Part shown: in pieces, positions 25,055 to 33,805 of the stretch | How positions within the stretch are numbered: position 1 is the stretch's first letter | How the letters are laid out: every line of letters starts with the position of its first letter | DNA from: Curtobacterium sp. PhB115 | GTDB taxonomy: Bacteria; Actinomycetota; Actinomycetes; Actinomycetales; Microbacteriaceae | Assembly: GCF_003752025.1 (NCBI RefSeq) | Contig: NZ_RJKR01000008.1 | Span: 124,001-188,000, forward strand | Reading direction: 5' to 3' | Length of the DNA stretch: 64,000 nt | Program-made: the position numbers and the translations under genes | Notes under the pieces: generated by a model | The model's database searches: none | Seen by the model: only the letters and a program-made list of their open reading frames with translations | What the model was told of the DNA's origin: nothing

Positions 25055-26038
25055 GTGAGCGTCGAGATGAACACCGTGTACGTCGACCGGATCGCCCCGA
25101 TGGCGAGTCCGTCGCTGGACGACACCTTCCGGATGCTCGACGAGCAGGGCGCGAGCGCGTGCATCGTGCTGTACCAACCGGACGCGCAGGAGCTCGGCGA
25201 CGTCGCGGTCGCCCTCGGCCTGCACGAACTCGCGGTCGAGGACTCCGCCGAGGGGCACCAGCGACCGAAGCTCGAGCGGTACGGGTCGACCCTCTTCGTG
25301 GTCCTCAAGCCCGCGCTCTACAACGACCGTCAGGAAGAGGTCGAGTTCGGCGAGGTGCACGCCTTCGTCGGCGAGGACTTCTTCCTCGTCGTCGTCAAGG
25401 CCGACCCGCGCGGCGCACCGACCGTCCCGCGAGCACTGCAGCGGATGAGCGGCAAGCCCGGACTGGTGACGGTCGGCCCGCAAGCGCAGCTCTGGGCCCT
25501 GATGGACACGATCGTCGACGGGTACGTGCCGGTGATCGACGGGCTGGAAGAGGACATCAACCAGATCGAGGACCAGCTGTTCGCCGGCGAGGCCGGGGTC
25601 TCCCGCCGCATCTACGAGCTGTTCGGCGAGGTCGTCGACTTCCAGCGCGCGGCGCGCCCGCTCATCCACATCATCGAGAACCTGCACAGAGGCGCCGAGA
25701 AGTACCACCTGCCGATCGAGATGCAGCGCCGGTTCCGGGACGTCCTCGACCACGCGATCCGCACGGTGGAGCGGCTCGACACGTTCCGGCAGCTGCTGCA
25801 GAACGCGCTGACGGTCGACTCCACGCTGGCGGCGCAGAAGCAGAACGACGACACGAAGCGGATCTCCGGCTGGGCGGCGATCCTGTTCGCGCCGACCCTG
25901 ATCGCGGCGATCTACGGCATGAACTTCACGCACATGCCCGAGCTCACCTGGACGTGGGGGTACCCGTTGTCGATCGTCGCGATGATCCTCTTCGCGGCGA
26001 TCCTCTGGGTGGTGTTCAAGGTCAAGCGCTGGTTCTGA
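25055..26038 (+). CDS. corA: CorA-family magnesium/divalent cation transporter
   Basis: Pentameric divalent-cation channel of 327 residues. A large N-terminal cytoplasmic domain (EDSAEGHQRPKLERYGSTLF, helical LEEDINQIEDQLF) is followed by a long helix and two C-terminal membrane segments. The selectivity motif GMN is present in AAIYGMNFTHMPEL, and the protein ends with basic KVKRWF as is usual. The GTG start is set by the -10 hexamer. It lies 19 bp upstream of the ClC gene, which however has its own leaderless promoter. Confidence 0.93.
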   Translation: MSVEMNTVYVDRIAPMASPSLDDTFRMLDEQGASACIVLYQPDAQELGDVAVALGLHELAVEDSAEGHQRPKLERYGSTLFVVLKPALYNDRQEEVEFGEVHAFVGEDFFLVVVKADPRGAPTVPRALQRMSGKPGLVTVGPQAQLWALMDTIVDGYVPVIDGLEEDINQIEDQLFAGEAGVSRRIYELFGEVVDFQRAARPLIHIIENLHRGAEKYHLPIEMQRRFRDVLDHAIRTVERLDTFRQLLQNALTVDSTLAAQKQNDDTKRISGWAAILFAPTLIAAIYGMNFTHMPELTWTWGYPLSIVAMILFAAILWVVFKVKRWF

Positions 26039-26044
26039 AGCCGC

Positions 26045-26050
26045 TAGGGT
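26045..26050 (+). promoter_or_regulatory. Leaderless -10 element of ClC gene
   Basis: TAGGGT ends 7 nt before the ATG at 26058, in the 19-bp gap after corA. Confidence 0.5.
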
Positions 26051-26057
26051 CTTCGGC

Positions 26058-27341
26058 ATGCCGCGAACCGGTCACGCCACCCCTGTCTGGGCGCTCAAGC
26101 TCGCAGTCGTCACGGCCCTGGTCGGAGTCGCCGGGGGCATCGCCGGCATCTCGGTGTGGCTCGCGCTGCAGCTGATCCAGTTCGTCGCCTTCGGGTACGG
26201 CTTCGGCGGACACCGCGAGGCGGCCGACGCGTCCTCGGGGTGGAACCGGTTCCTCGCGCTCGCCGCGGCCGGTGTCCTGACCGGGTTCGCCTGGTGGGCG
26301 CTCCGGCGCTGGGGACGACCGATCGTGTCCGTCCCGGCGGCCGTCGACGGCAAGCGGATGCCGGCGCTCGCGACCCTGGCGAACGCGGGGATCCAGATCC
26401 TGGCGGTCGGCCTCGGCGCCTCCATCGGCAAAGAGGTTGCGCCGCGCGAGGTCGGTGCCTGGCTGTCCCAGCTCGTCACCCGTCGTGCGGGTCTGACCGC
26501 CCGCGAGACGAAGATCCTCGTTGCCTGCGGTGCCGCGGCCGGCCTGGCGGCGGTGTACGACGTCCCGCTCGGCGGGGCCCTGTTCGCGGTCGAGGTCCTG
26601 CTCGGTGAGATCAGCTTCGCGACCGCGCTGCCGGCCTTCGCGACGAGTGCCGTGGCCGCGCTCGTCGCCCGCCTCGCGATCCCCGACGAGGTCCTGTACC
26701 ACGTGCCCGCGATGCCGATGTCGCCGTCGCTGCTCGTGTGGGCGGTGGTCGTCGGCCCGGTGCTCGGGCTCGCCGGGGTCGGGTTCATCACGCTCACGAA
26801 CGGGTTGCAGAAGCAGGCGCCGAAGGGCTGGCACCTGCTCGTGGTGCTGCCGCTCGTGTTCGCGATGGTCGGGCTCATCGCCGTGCCGTTCCCGGAGATC
26901 CTCGGCAACGGGCGCGCGCTCGGCCTCGTCGCCATGAACAGCTCACTCGACGACAGTTCGCTCGCCGGGCTCTCGCCCATCGTCCTGCTCCTGCTGCTCG
27001 GCGTCATCCGGACGATCACCACCTCGGCGACGATCGGCGCCGGAGCGGTCGGTGGCACCCTGACCCCCTCGATCGCGATCGGTTCGGCGATCGGCGGTGG
27101 CCTCGGTGGTGCCTGGCTGCTCCTCTGGCCGGCCGACGGCTCGAGCCTCGCGGCCTTCGCGTTCGTGGGCGCCGCGGCGTTCCTCGCCACCACGATGCGG
27201 GCACCGTTCACCGCGCTCGTGCTCGTCGTCGAGTTCACCCAGCAGGGCACCGAAATCCTCATCCCGTCGCTCCTGGCGGTGAGTGGTGCGGTGGCCGTCG
27301 GGTACGTGCTCAGCCGTCGCCGCAGTGCGCAGATGGCGTGA
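26058..27341 (+). CDS. ClC-family chloride channel/transporter
   Basis: Membrane protein of 427 residues with about 10-12 hydrophobic helices. ClC signatures are recognisable: GASIGKEVAPREVGAWLSQL matches the GKEGP helix region, VYDVPLGGALFAVEVLL the next conserved block, and GAGAVGGTLTPSIAIGSAIG the late selectivity segment. The first GSGIP-type motif is not evident, and the gating glutamate region reads GKEVAPRE, so ion preference cannot be stated. Short C-terminal basic tail, no CBS domains. Confidence 0.88.
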   Translation: MPRTGHATPVWALKLAVVTALVGVAGGIAGISVWLALQLIQFVAFGYGFGGHREAADASSGWNRFLALAAAGVLTGFAWWALRRWGRPIVSVPAAVDGKRMPALATLANAGIQILAVGLGASIGKEVAPREVGAWLSQLVTRRAGLTARETKILVACGAAAGLAAVYDVPLGGALFAVEVLLGEISFATALPAFATSAVAALVARLAIPDEVLYHVPAMPMSPSLLVWAVVVGPVLGLAGVGFITLTNGLQKQAPKGWHLLVVLPLVFAMVGLIAVPFPEILGNGRALGLVAMNSSLDDSSLAGLSPIVLLLLLGVIRTITTSATIGAGAVGGTLTPSIAIGSAIGGGLGGAWLLLWPADGSSLAAFAFVGAAAFLATTMRAPFTALVLVVEFTQQGTEILIPSLLAVSGAVAVGYVLSRRRSAQMA

Positions 27342-27484
27342 CGACGCGGCATCGACCGGGCGCGGCGCCGACCGCCCGCAGGGCAGGCCGGACGCTGGGC
27401 GGTCCGGACGCGGGGCCACCGGCGGCCTACCATCGGCGGCACGAGGCGGGGCACTCGGCCCCGCGCAACCGTGAGGAGCGCGAC

Positions 27485-27697
27485 GTGGCCGGATTCGACG
27501 ACATCACCAAGAAGGCCCAGGACTTCCTGAAGGACAACAAGGTCCAGGACGCCCTGAAGAGCGAGCAGGCCGAGGACATCAGCGACAAGGTCCTCGGAGG
27601 CGTCGCCGACGCGGTCAAGAAGGCGACCGGCGGCAAGTACGACGACAAGATCGACGGTGCCCGCGACGCTGCGGACAAGAAGATCGGCAACGAGTAG
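27485..27697 (+). CDS. Small Rv0909/MT0933-like antitoxin-family protein
   Basis: Lysine- and aspartate-rich helical protein of 70 residues (VAGFDDITKKAQDFLKD, then KVLGGVADAVKKATGGKYDD and DAADKKIGNE). The pattern matches the MT0933-like antitoxin family of actinobacteria, in which amphipathic helices repeat K-D pairs. GTGAGGAG precedes the GTG at 27485. No toxin partner gene flanks it: ClC is upstream and a terminator and sufS follow, so it may be an orphan or serve another role. Confidence 0.7.
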   Translation: MAGFDDITKKAQDFLKDNKVQDALKSEQAEDISDKVLGGVADAVKKATGGKYDDKIDGARDAADKKIGNE

Positions 27698-27708
27698 CCC
27701 GCACCGAC

Positions 27709-27744
27709 GAACGGCCCGGGCCCCGTCGCGGTCCCGGGCCGTTC
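27709..27744 (+). terminator. Hairpin terminator after the antitoxin-like gene
   Basis: Perfect 12-bp stem GAACGGCCCGGG / CCCGGGCCGTTC with a 12-nt loop, 12 bp after the stop codon. Confidence 0.75.
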
Positions 27745-27883
27745 CCGCGCGGAGCGGCCGCGCGACGGGGAGCGGCCGGGAGCCGCCGCCCGTACGCGAC
27801 CGGGACCGGCCGACTGGACGCGACGGGGAACAACGGACACCATGGACGGGTTGCTCCGGACAGCGACACCAGGAGGACGAGAC

Positions 27884-29191
27884 GTGACAGTCGTGGCGAC
27901 GACGGACCAGCCGCTCACCGAGGCAGAGGTCGAGACGATCAAGCGGGACTTCCCGATCCTCGCGCAGGACGTGAACGGGTACCCGCTGGCGTACCTGGAC
28001 TCCGGGGCCACGGCCGAGCGTCCGACGCAGGTCCTCGACGCGGAACGCCGCTTCCTCGAGCACGACAACGCCGCCGTCCACCGTGGTGCCCACACGCTGG
28101 CCGCGCTGAGCACCGACGCCTACGAGGACGCCCGCGCCACCGTCGCCCGCTTCATCGGCGCAGCGGCCCCGACCGAGGTCGTCTGGACCGCCAACGCCAC
28201 CGACGCCCTCAACCTCGTCGCCTACGGCATCGCCAACGCCAGCCGTGGTCGCGGCGGCGTCGACGCCGAACGCTTCCGCATCGGACCCGGCGACGAGATC
28301 CTGGTGACCGAGGCCGAACACCACGCCAACCTCGTGCCCTGGCAGGAGCTCGCGGCACTCACCGGCGCGACGCTCCGCTGGGTGCCCGTCCGCGACGACG
28401 GCACCTGGACCGCCGAGGACGCCGTCGCCCTCATCGGCCCGGCCACCCGCGTCGTCGCCTTCGCCCACGTCAGCAACGTGACCGGCATGGTCGCCCCGGT
28501 CTCCGCCGTCGTCGCGGCCGCCCGCGCGAACGGCGCGCTCACGGTCCTCGACGCCTGCCAGTCCGCGCCCCACCGCCCGCTCGACGTGCAGCAGCTCGGC
28601 ATCGACTTCGCCGCGTTCTCCGGGCACAAGATGCTCGGGCCGAACGGCATCGGCGTGCTCTGGGGCCGCGCCGAGCTCCTCGACGCCCTGCCCCCGTTCC
28701 GCACCGGCGGTTCGATGATCACCACCGTGACCATGGAGCACTCCGAGTTCATGCCAGCGCCCGAGCGCTTCGAGGCAGGCACGCAGCCGGTGTCCCAGGC
28801 CGTCGCGCTCGCCGAGGCCGTCCGCTACCTCGAACGGATCGGCATGCACCGGGTCCGCGCCCACGAGGAGCACCTCGCCCAGCGGATGCTCGACGGCCTC
28901 GCCGCCGTCCCGGGCGTCCGCGTCGTCGGCCCGCCCGCGGGGGTCCCACGCTCCGGTCTGGTGTCGTTCGACGTCGACGGGGTGCACGCCCACGACGTCT
29001 CGCAGTACCTCGACGCGCAGGGCATCGCGGTGCGCTCCGGCCACCACTGCGCACAGCCCCTGCACCGTCGGCTCGGCCTGGTCGCCACCAGCCGCGCGAG
29101 CACGTACGTCTACACGACCGAGCAGGACGTCGACCGGTTCCTGGCCGCCGTCGGCGAGATCCGCGCGTACTTCGGAGCGACCGACGCATGA
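27884..29191 (+). CDS. sufS: SufS-type cysteine desulfurase
   Basis: PLP enzyme that takes sulfur from cysteine as a persulfide for Fe-S cluster assembly; 435 residues. The PLP lysine is in FSGHKMLGPNG, the H-x-N region in EAEHHANLVPW, and the persulfide cysteine in RSGHHCAQP near the C-terminus, with the short active-site loop of group II (SufS) enzymes. AGGAGG lies 8 nt before the GTG at 27884, so the upstream in-frame ATG at 27842 is rejected. The stop overlaps the sufU start (ATGA). Confidence 0.93.
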   Translation: MTVVATTDQPLTEAEVETIKRDFPILAQDVNGYPLAYLDSGATAERPTQVLDAERRFLEHDNAAVHRGAHTLAALSTDAYEDARATVARFIGAAAPTEVVWTANATDALNLVAYGIANASRGRGGVDAERFRIGPGDEILVTEAEHHANLVPWQELAALTGATLRWVPVRDDGTWTAEDAVALIGPATRVVAFAHVSNVTGMVAPVSAVVAAARANGALTVLDACQSAPHRPLDVQQLGIDFAAFSGHKMLGPNGIGVLWGRAELLDALPPFRTGGSMITTVTMEHSEFMPAPERFEAGTQPVSQAVALAEAVRYLERIGMHRVRAHEEHLAQRMLDGLAAVPGVRVVGPPAGVPRSGLVSFDVDGVHAHDVSQYLDAQGIAVRSGHHCAQPLHRRLGLVATSRASTYVYTTEQDVDRFLAAVGEIRAYFGATDA

Positions 29192-29637
29192 ACGCCCTGG
29201 ACGGCCTGTACCAGCAGGTGATCCTCGACCACGCCAAAGCGCGGCACGGCGACGGGGAACTGCCCGACGCGGACGCTTCGCACTTCGAGCGGAACCCCAC
29301 CTGCGGCGACGAGATCACCGTCAGCCTGCGGCTCGAACCGGGCAGCGACCGCATCGCCGGCCTCGCCTGGCAGGGTGACGGCTGCTCGATCTCGATGGCC
29401 TCGGCGTCGGTCCTCACCGACATGGCCGTGGGCCGCACCGTCCCCGAACTCCTCGCGCTCACCGAGGCGTTCCGCACGATGATGCGCTCCCGCGGTGTCG
29501 GCGAACCCGACGAGGACGTCCTCGAGGACCTCGTCGCCTTCCAGGGTGTCTCCAAGTTCGTGATGCGCGTCAAGTGCGGCATGCTCGCGTGGGTCGCGGC
29601 AGAAGCCGCCGCGCGCGAGGCGACCGCGTCCCGCTGA
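29188..29637 (+). CDS. sufU: SufU zinc-dependent sulfurtransferase
   Basis: Accepts persulfide sulfur from SufS and passes it to the SufBCD scaffold; 149 residues. Zinc ligands and the acceptor cysteine are all visible: NPTCGDE (about 40), GDGCSISMASASV (about 66), and KCGMLAW (about 129), and the 18-21 residue insertion that separates SufU from IscU is present (VAFQGVSKFVMRVK region after the loop). Translation is coupled to sufS by a 4-bp overlap. The sufBCD genes are not in the window. Confidence 0.93.
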   Translation: MNALDGLYQQVILDHAKARHGDGELPDADASHFERNPTCGDEITVSLRLEPGSDRIAGLAWQGDGCSISMASASVLTDMAVGRTVPELLALTEAFRTMMRSRGVGEPDEDVLEDLVAFQGVSKFVMRVKCGMLAWVAAEAAAREATASR

Positions 29638-29675
29638 GCCGGGTGCGGCTCGCGATCGCGACCAGCTGACGGCCT

Positions 29676-29707
29676 GGAGGCGCGGTGCGAGCCCGCCCCG
29701 CGCCTCC
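29676..29707. repeat. Palindromic repeat, family C, copy 4
   Basis: Arms GGAGGCGCGGTGCGAG and CCCGCCCCGCGCCTCC pair at 14 of 16 positions. The left end is GGCCTGGAGGC, the right CCTCCCGTCCG-N6-GGTC. It lies 39 bp after sufU and faces the convergent small secreted-peptide gene. Confidence 0.85.
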
Positions 29708-29779
29708 CGTCCGCCTGTCGGTCCGGTCATCGTTCCGTCTGGTCGCCGTCGCGTCGCGTCGCGTCGGTCGGCGACACGA

Positions 29780-29950
29780 TCAGGGGCGATCAGGGTCGAT
29801 CAGGACGGTGATGCCGTGGCGGTGCTCGATGGTGGCGAGCGCGGTGCGCTCCGGGGCGGCGGTGGTCGCGACGGTGGCACCGGTGAGCACCGTCATGCCG
29901 ACGGTGGCGAGCACGATCGCGGTGGCGACGGTCTTCTGGATGGCGGGCAT
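29780..29950 (-). CDS. Small secreted or membrane peptide, unknown function
   Basis: A 56-residue product: MPAIQKTVATAIVLATVG begins a hydrophobic helix and TAAPERTALATIEHRHGITV makes up the short mature part if cleaved. GAGGAG precedes the ATG by 7 nt, the main reason to believe in it. The last codons are built on a repeated GATCAGG-type sequence. No family recognised. The 287-bp gap upstream contains a palindromic operator-like site (30098-30120). Confidence 0.5.
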   Translation of the reverse strand: MPAIQKTVATAIVLATVGMTVLTGATVATTAAPERTALATIEHRHGITVLIDPDRP

Positions 29951-30097
29951 GGTGTGCTCCTCGACGTCCGGCCACCCCGTCGGCGGCCTCGGACACCCAG
30001 TGCAGCGCGTCGGGCGTTTCGCCGGTGTCTCCCGACGCCGCCGCGCGCCCCGTTCAGAGCCGCTCCCGATCACGGTCGTGGTCGCGGTCACGCAACG

Positions 30098-30120
30098 CTT
30101 GAACAGTATGCCTATTCAAG
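30098..30120. promoter_or_regulatory. Palindromic operator-like site
   Basis: An inverted repeat of outer arms CTTGAA and TTCAAG with a further AG/CT pair inside, over a 5-bp centre. It stands out in this GC-rich DNA, lying about 150 bp before the small peptide gene and 118 bp after the amidotransferase stop. Typical of TetR/MarR sites; the cognate regulator is unknown. The rest of 29951-30237 shows nothing else recognisable. Confidence 0.45.
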
Positions 30121-30237
30121 GGACGAGTAGGCGTCCAGGGCGGCGCGACCCGGGCGGCCGTTGGATTCGGGGCGCGGCTGCAGCCGGGACCCGCTCATCC
30201 CGGCCGACGGTGTGCTGGAGATCTGACCCGGGCGGGG

Positions 30238-31074
30238 TCAGCGCGGTGCGATCGGCTGGAAGGGCCGCTCGTCGACCTCGCTGCCGACCGAGATGGTCAG
30301 TGCTGAACCAGCCGGGACCTCGCGCCAGAGCCCGGGCAGCGCGGCCAGCGGTTCGGACACCACGACGCGCGCGTTCTCGGGCACGTGCGACAGCCGCCCG
30401 ATCTCCGGGTACAGCTGCCGGACCGCTGCGACGTCGGAACTGACGAACAAGGAGTTCACCGGCCCGGAGCTCGCGTACCGGACGGCCGTCAGCGAGTGCC
30501 CGTCGGTGAGGCCGATCGTCATCTGCAGTGCACCGTCGATCCCCGACTCGCCCGCGACGGACTCGACGAACCCCGTCATGCGTTCGAGGCTGCCGATCGG
30601 GTCCTCCTCGAGCCCGAAGGTCAGCGCCAGGTGGAACAGCAGCTCGGAGTCGGTGGACCCGAGGATGCAGGGGAAGAGGTCCTCGCGCACCGCCATGAGG
30701 AGCTGCCGCCGGATGGCCGGGAAGTCCTTGACGAAGCCGTTGTGCACGAACAGCCAGTTGCCGTACCGGAAGGGGTGGCTGTTCGTCTCCTGCACGGGTG
30801 TGCCCGTCGCGGCGCGCACGTGGGCCAGGAAGAGCCCACTCGACACCTCGGACGCGAGTTCCCGCAGGTTCTCGTCGCCCCAGGCGGGCGCGGCACTCCG
30901 GAAGAGGGGCGGGCGCTCGCGGCGTCCGTACCAGCCGAGCCCGGTGCCGTCTCCGTTCGGGACGGGTGCCTCGGGTGAGTGGAACCGGCTCTGCTCGATG
31001 AGCGAGCGTTCGGTGTCGTAGAGGAGCTCGCGCGGCTCGATCGGGTCGCCGACGTACCCCAACCACCGGCACAT
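30238..31074 (-). CDS. Class II glutamine amidotransferase
   Basis: Ntn-type amidotransferase domain protein of 278 residues. The nucleophile cysteine is residue 2 (MCRWLGY) and is exposed after Met removal; NGDGTGLGWYG, LAHVRAATGTPVQETNSHPF and FVHNGFVKDF are the conserved glutamine-binding blocks of the YafJ/EgtC-type single-domain family. It is the last gene of the HdeD-Usp-glutaminase-MFS operon; ATG and the MFS stop overlap (TGATG). Such stand-alone domains cleave glutamine or gamma-glutamyl amides, consistent with an ammonia-releasing operon. Specific role unknown. Confidence 0.87.
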   Translation of the reverse strand: MCRWLGYVGDPIEPRELLYDTERSLIEQSRFHSPEAPVPNGDGTGLGWYGRRERPPLFRSAAPAWGDENLRELASEVSSGLFLAHVRAATGTPVQETNSHPFRYGNWLFVHNGFVKDFPAIRRQLLMAVREDLFPCILGSTDSELLFHLALTFGLEEDPIGSLERMTGFVESVAGESGIDGALQMTIGLTDGHSLTAVRYASSGPVNSLFVSSDVAAVRQLYPEIGRLSHVPENARVVVSEPLAALPGLWREVPAGSALTISVGSEVDERPFQPIAPR

Positions 31075-32753
31075 CAGAGGCTCCCGGTGGGTTGGGCGGA
31101 GCCGTCGCCGTTCGCGGCACGCTCCGGGATCGTCCCGGGCTCGAGTCTCGGCAGCCGGCTCGACGGCAGGATCGCGAGGGCACTCAGCGCGGCGAGGACG
31201 AGGAACCCGATCCGGAGCGTCCGGAGCCGCACGTCGGTGTTGATCCGCACCGCGGCGTCGACCTGGGCCGGGGTGGCGTCGGTCTCGGCGAGTGCGGCCC
31301 GCAGGTCGTCGTTGCTCGTGAAGTTGATGTCGTCGAGGTCGACCTGGGACTGCAGCTCCGGGGTGAGCGCGGCTTCTCGTGAGATCGCCTGCGTGACGCC
31401 GGTGCTGAGGAGGGTGACGAGGAGCACCCCGACCAGGGCGGTGCCGACCGCCGAGGCGAGGTTCTGCGCGGTGCCGCGCACCGATCCGACATCACCGGCG
31501 AGCTGCTTCGGCGACGACGTGACGAGGACGTTGAAGAGCACCGTCACGAGCGCCCCCTGTCCGGCACCGAAGACGATGAGCCCGAGGATCGTCGGCAGGG
31601 TCTCCCAGTCGTTCGTCACGACGAAGGCGAGCCAGAGCAGCGCCACCGTGCTCAGGACGAACCCGGAGCAGGCGATCGCCCTGACGCTGAACCGCGCGTA
31701 GAACCGGACGACCACGAGCGCGGAGACGAACACGGTGAGGTTGAAGGGCAGCATCGCGAGCGAGGTGTCGAGGGGTGTCCGGCCCTGCACGATCTGGATG
31801 TAGAGCGGCACGCTGAAGTTCACCGCTGCCTCGATGGCGACGATGACGAACAGCGCCGTGATCGCGGACCGCTCGCGCGACGACCCGATGACCGACAGGT
31901 TGATCAGCGGGACCTTCCCGGTGCGCGCGCGGTGACGGGTCCAGACGAAGAACGCCTGCCCGAGGACGATCCCGACCACCACGACGAGCGGTGCCGGCGA
32001 CACCCCCGCGACGTCGAACGGGGCGCCCGACGTGGCGCGGAAGAAGCCCCACCCGTTCATGTTGTTGAAACCGAGGGTGATGCCCACGACCGCCAGACCG
32101 ATGAGGACGGCCCCCACGAGGTCGATCTTCACGCGCGGGTTGCCGGCGTCCGACCGGAGTCGGAAGCTCAGCACGAACACGACGACGGCGAGTGCGATCA
32201 GGATCGCGAAGACGGGGCGCCACCCGATGAAGGTCCCGAGCAGGCCGCCGATCACGAACGCGCTCACGCCGGACGCGGCACGTGCCGACCCGAGCGAGCC
32301 GACCGCCGTGGCCTGCTGGTCGCCCTCGTAGTTCTCGGCGATCAGTGCGACGAGGCTCGGGACGATGATGGCGGCGGCGGCACCGGCGAGGGCCTGCGCG
32401 GTGATCACGACCCCGACGTTGGGGGCGATCGTCATGAGCACCATCGCGAGGATGAAGACCGCGATGACGATCCGGAAGACCCGCACCCAGCCGAACCGTT
32501 GGCCGAGTTTCGCGCCGGTCATCACGAGCGCCGCGACCACCAGGCCGTACGTGACGATCCCGGTGCTGACGGTGGTCGGGGGGACCCCGAAGTCCTGCAC
32601 CATCCCGCCGAGCGACACCGGCAGGGCTGCGACGTTGAACGACATGAGGACCTGCGCCAGGGCGAGTGCGACCATCGGCGCCCACGACGCGCGGTGCGGT
32701 GGACCAGCCGCGGGTGCCGTCCCGGTGGTGGACGTGGAGGAGGAGTCGGTCAT
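31074..32753 (-). CDS. MFS transporter, DHA2-like (14 helices)
   Basis: Major facilitator of 559 residues with about 14 hydrophobic segments (for example WAPMVALALAQVLMSF, GVVITAQALAGAAAAIIVPS). The C-terminal about 80 residues between the last two helices form an acidic extracellular-type loop (LTPELQSQVDLDDINF, DLRAALAETDATPAQVDAAV). The family is mainly drug/H+ antiporters, but the operon (glutaminase upstream, amidotransferase downstream, both with overlapping codons) suggests an amino-acid or amine substrate; this is inference. Start ATG 32753 overlaps the glutaminase stop (ATGA). Confidence 0.88.
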   Translation of the reverse strand: MTDSSSTSTTGTAPAAGPPHRASWAPMVALALAQVLMSFNVAALPVSLGGMVQDFGVPPTTVSTGIVTYGLVVAALVMTGAKLGQRFGWVRVFRIVIAVFILAMVLMTIAPNVGVVITAQALAGAAAAIIVPSLVALIAENYEGDQQATAVGSLGSARAASGVSAFVIGGLLGTFIGWRPVFAILIALAVVVFVLSFRLRSDAGNPRVKIDLVGAVLIGLAVVGITLGFNNMNGWGFFRATSGAPFDVAGVSPAPLVVVVGIVLGQAFFVWTRHRARTGKVPLINLSVIGSSRERSAITALFVIVAIEAAVNFSVPLYIQIVQGRTPLDTSLAMLPFNLTVFVSALVVVRFYARFSVRAIACSGFVLSTVALLWLAFVVTNDWETLPTILGLIVFGAGQGALVTVLFNVLVTSSPKQLAGDVGSVRGTAQNLASAVGTALVGVLLVTLLSTGVTQAISREAALTPELQSQVDLDDINFTSNDDLRAALAETDATPAQVDAAVRINTDVRLRTLRIGFLVLAALSALAILPSSRLPRLEPGTIPERAANGDGSAQPTGSL

Positions 32754-33784
32754 GGTGTCTCCGAGTGGTGCAGGTCCGACGACGCGAACAGGTTGAGGCC
32801 GAGCGTGCGGGACAGCCAGGTGGTGGCGAGCACGCCGCGCACGCTGTTGCCGGCGGTGTCGAGGGGCGGCGAGAACGTGGCGAGTCCGCCCTTGCCCGGA
32901 GCGATGGTGAGGATCCCGCCGCTGACCCCGCTCTTGCCGGGCAGCCCGATGTCGTAGAGCCAGGTGCCGGAGCGTTCGTAGAGTCCCGAGGTCGCCATCG
33001 CCGCGAGCACGTGCTGGCACACGTCGGCGTCCACGACCCGTCGGCCGGTCACGGGGTTCACGCCCCCGTCGGCGAGGGTGGCGCCCATCACGGCGAGGTC
33101 CTCCGTCGTGACGGCGAGGGAACACTGCTTCGTGTAGACGTCGGTCGTGGCGAGCGGGTCGAACGCCAGGCGTCCGTAGCTCTCGAGCAGGCGGGCGATG
33201 CTCTGGTTGCGGAGGTTCGTCGAGGCCTCGGACTCGTAGACCGGGATGTCGAGGTGCAGCGGCCGTCCGGCGAACGCGGAGAGCCCGTCCTGCACGGCCT
33301 TCCACTTCGCGGCACTGGTCGCCCCCGGCACGAGTGCGGTCGTCGCGAGGGCCCCGGCGTTCACCATCGGGTTCATCGGGCTGCCGTCGTTGAGTTCGAT
33401 CGCCGTCACCGAGTCGAACGGCAGCCCGGTGTTGTCCACCCCGACGAGTTCGGCCGCGCGCCGGGACCCGAGCTCCTGGCAGACCAGGGCGAACACGAAC
33501 GCCTTCGAGATCGACTGGATCGAGAACGGCTCCAGGGCGTCGCCGACCGAGTGCCGTCCGCCGGCGGCCTCGGCGACGCTCAGGCCGAACAGCCCCGGGT
33601 CGGCGGCGGCCAGCGCGGGGATGTAGTCCGCGACCACGCCGGCCTGCTCGGGGCGGAACCGCCGCAGGGCCTCGTCGAGGAGCTCGTCGATGCGCCGCCC
33701 GTCCGGCAGTGCACCGGTCGAGACGAACTGCGCGTCCCCGGCCGCGAACCGCTCCTCTCCGGCCGGCGGCTCAGTCGACGACAC
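32750..33784 (-). CDS. glsA: Glutaminase
   Basis: Hydrolyses L-glutamine to glutamate and ammonia; 344 residues. Beta-lactamase-like serine hydrolase fold with the catalytic SxxK at residues 91-94 (FSIQSISKAF), the conserved NDGSPMNPMVNAGAL, and the late GKSGVSGGI block. The GTG at 33784 follows a GGAG and starts 22 bp after the universal stress gene. In E. coli the acid-activated glutaminase YbaS raises cytoplasmic pH through ammonia; here it sits with an HdeD-like protein and a stress protein, supporting the same purpose. Confidence 0.95.
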   Translation of the reverse strand: MSSTEPPAGEERFAAGDAQFVSTGALPDGRRIDELLDEALRRFRPEQAGVVADYIPALAAADPGLFGLSVAEAAGGRHSVGDALEPFSIQSISKAFVFALVCQELGSRRAAELVGVDNTGLPFDSVTAIELNDGSPMNPMVNAGALATTALVPGATSAAKWKAVQDGLSAFAGRPLHLDIPVYESEASTNLRNQSIARLLESYGRLAFDPLATTDVYTKQCSLAVTTEDLAVMGATLADGGVNPVTGRRVVDADVCQHVLAAMATSGLYERSGTWLYDIGLPGKSGVSGGILTIAPGKGGLATFSPPLDTAGNSVRGVLATTWLSRTLGLNLFASSDLHHSETP

Positions 33785-33805
33785 CGAGCACGCTCCGCTG
33801 CAGCA

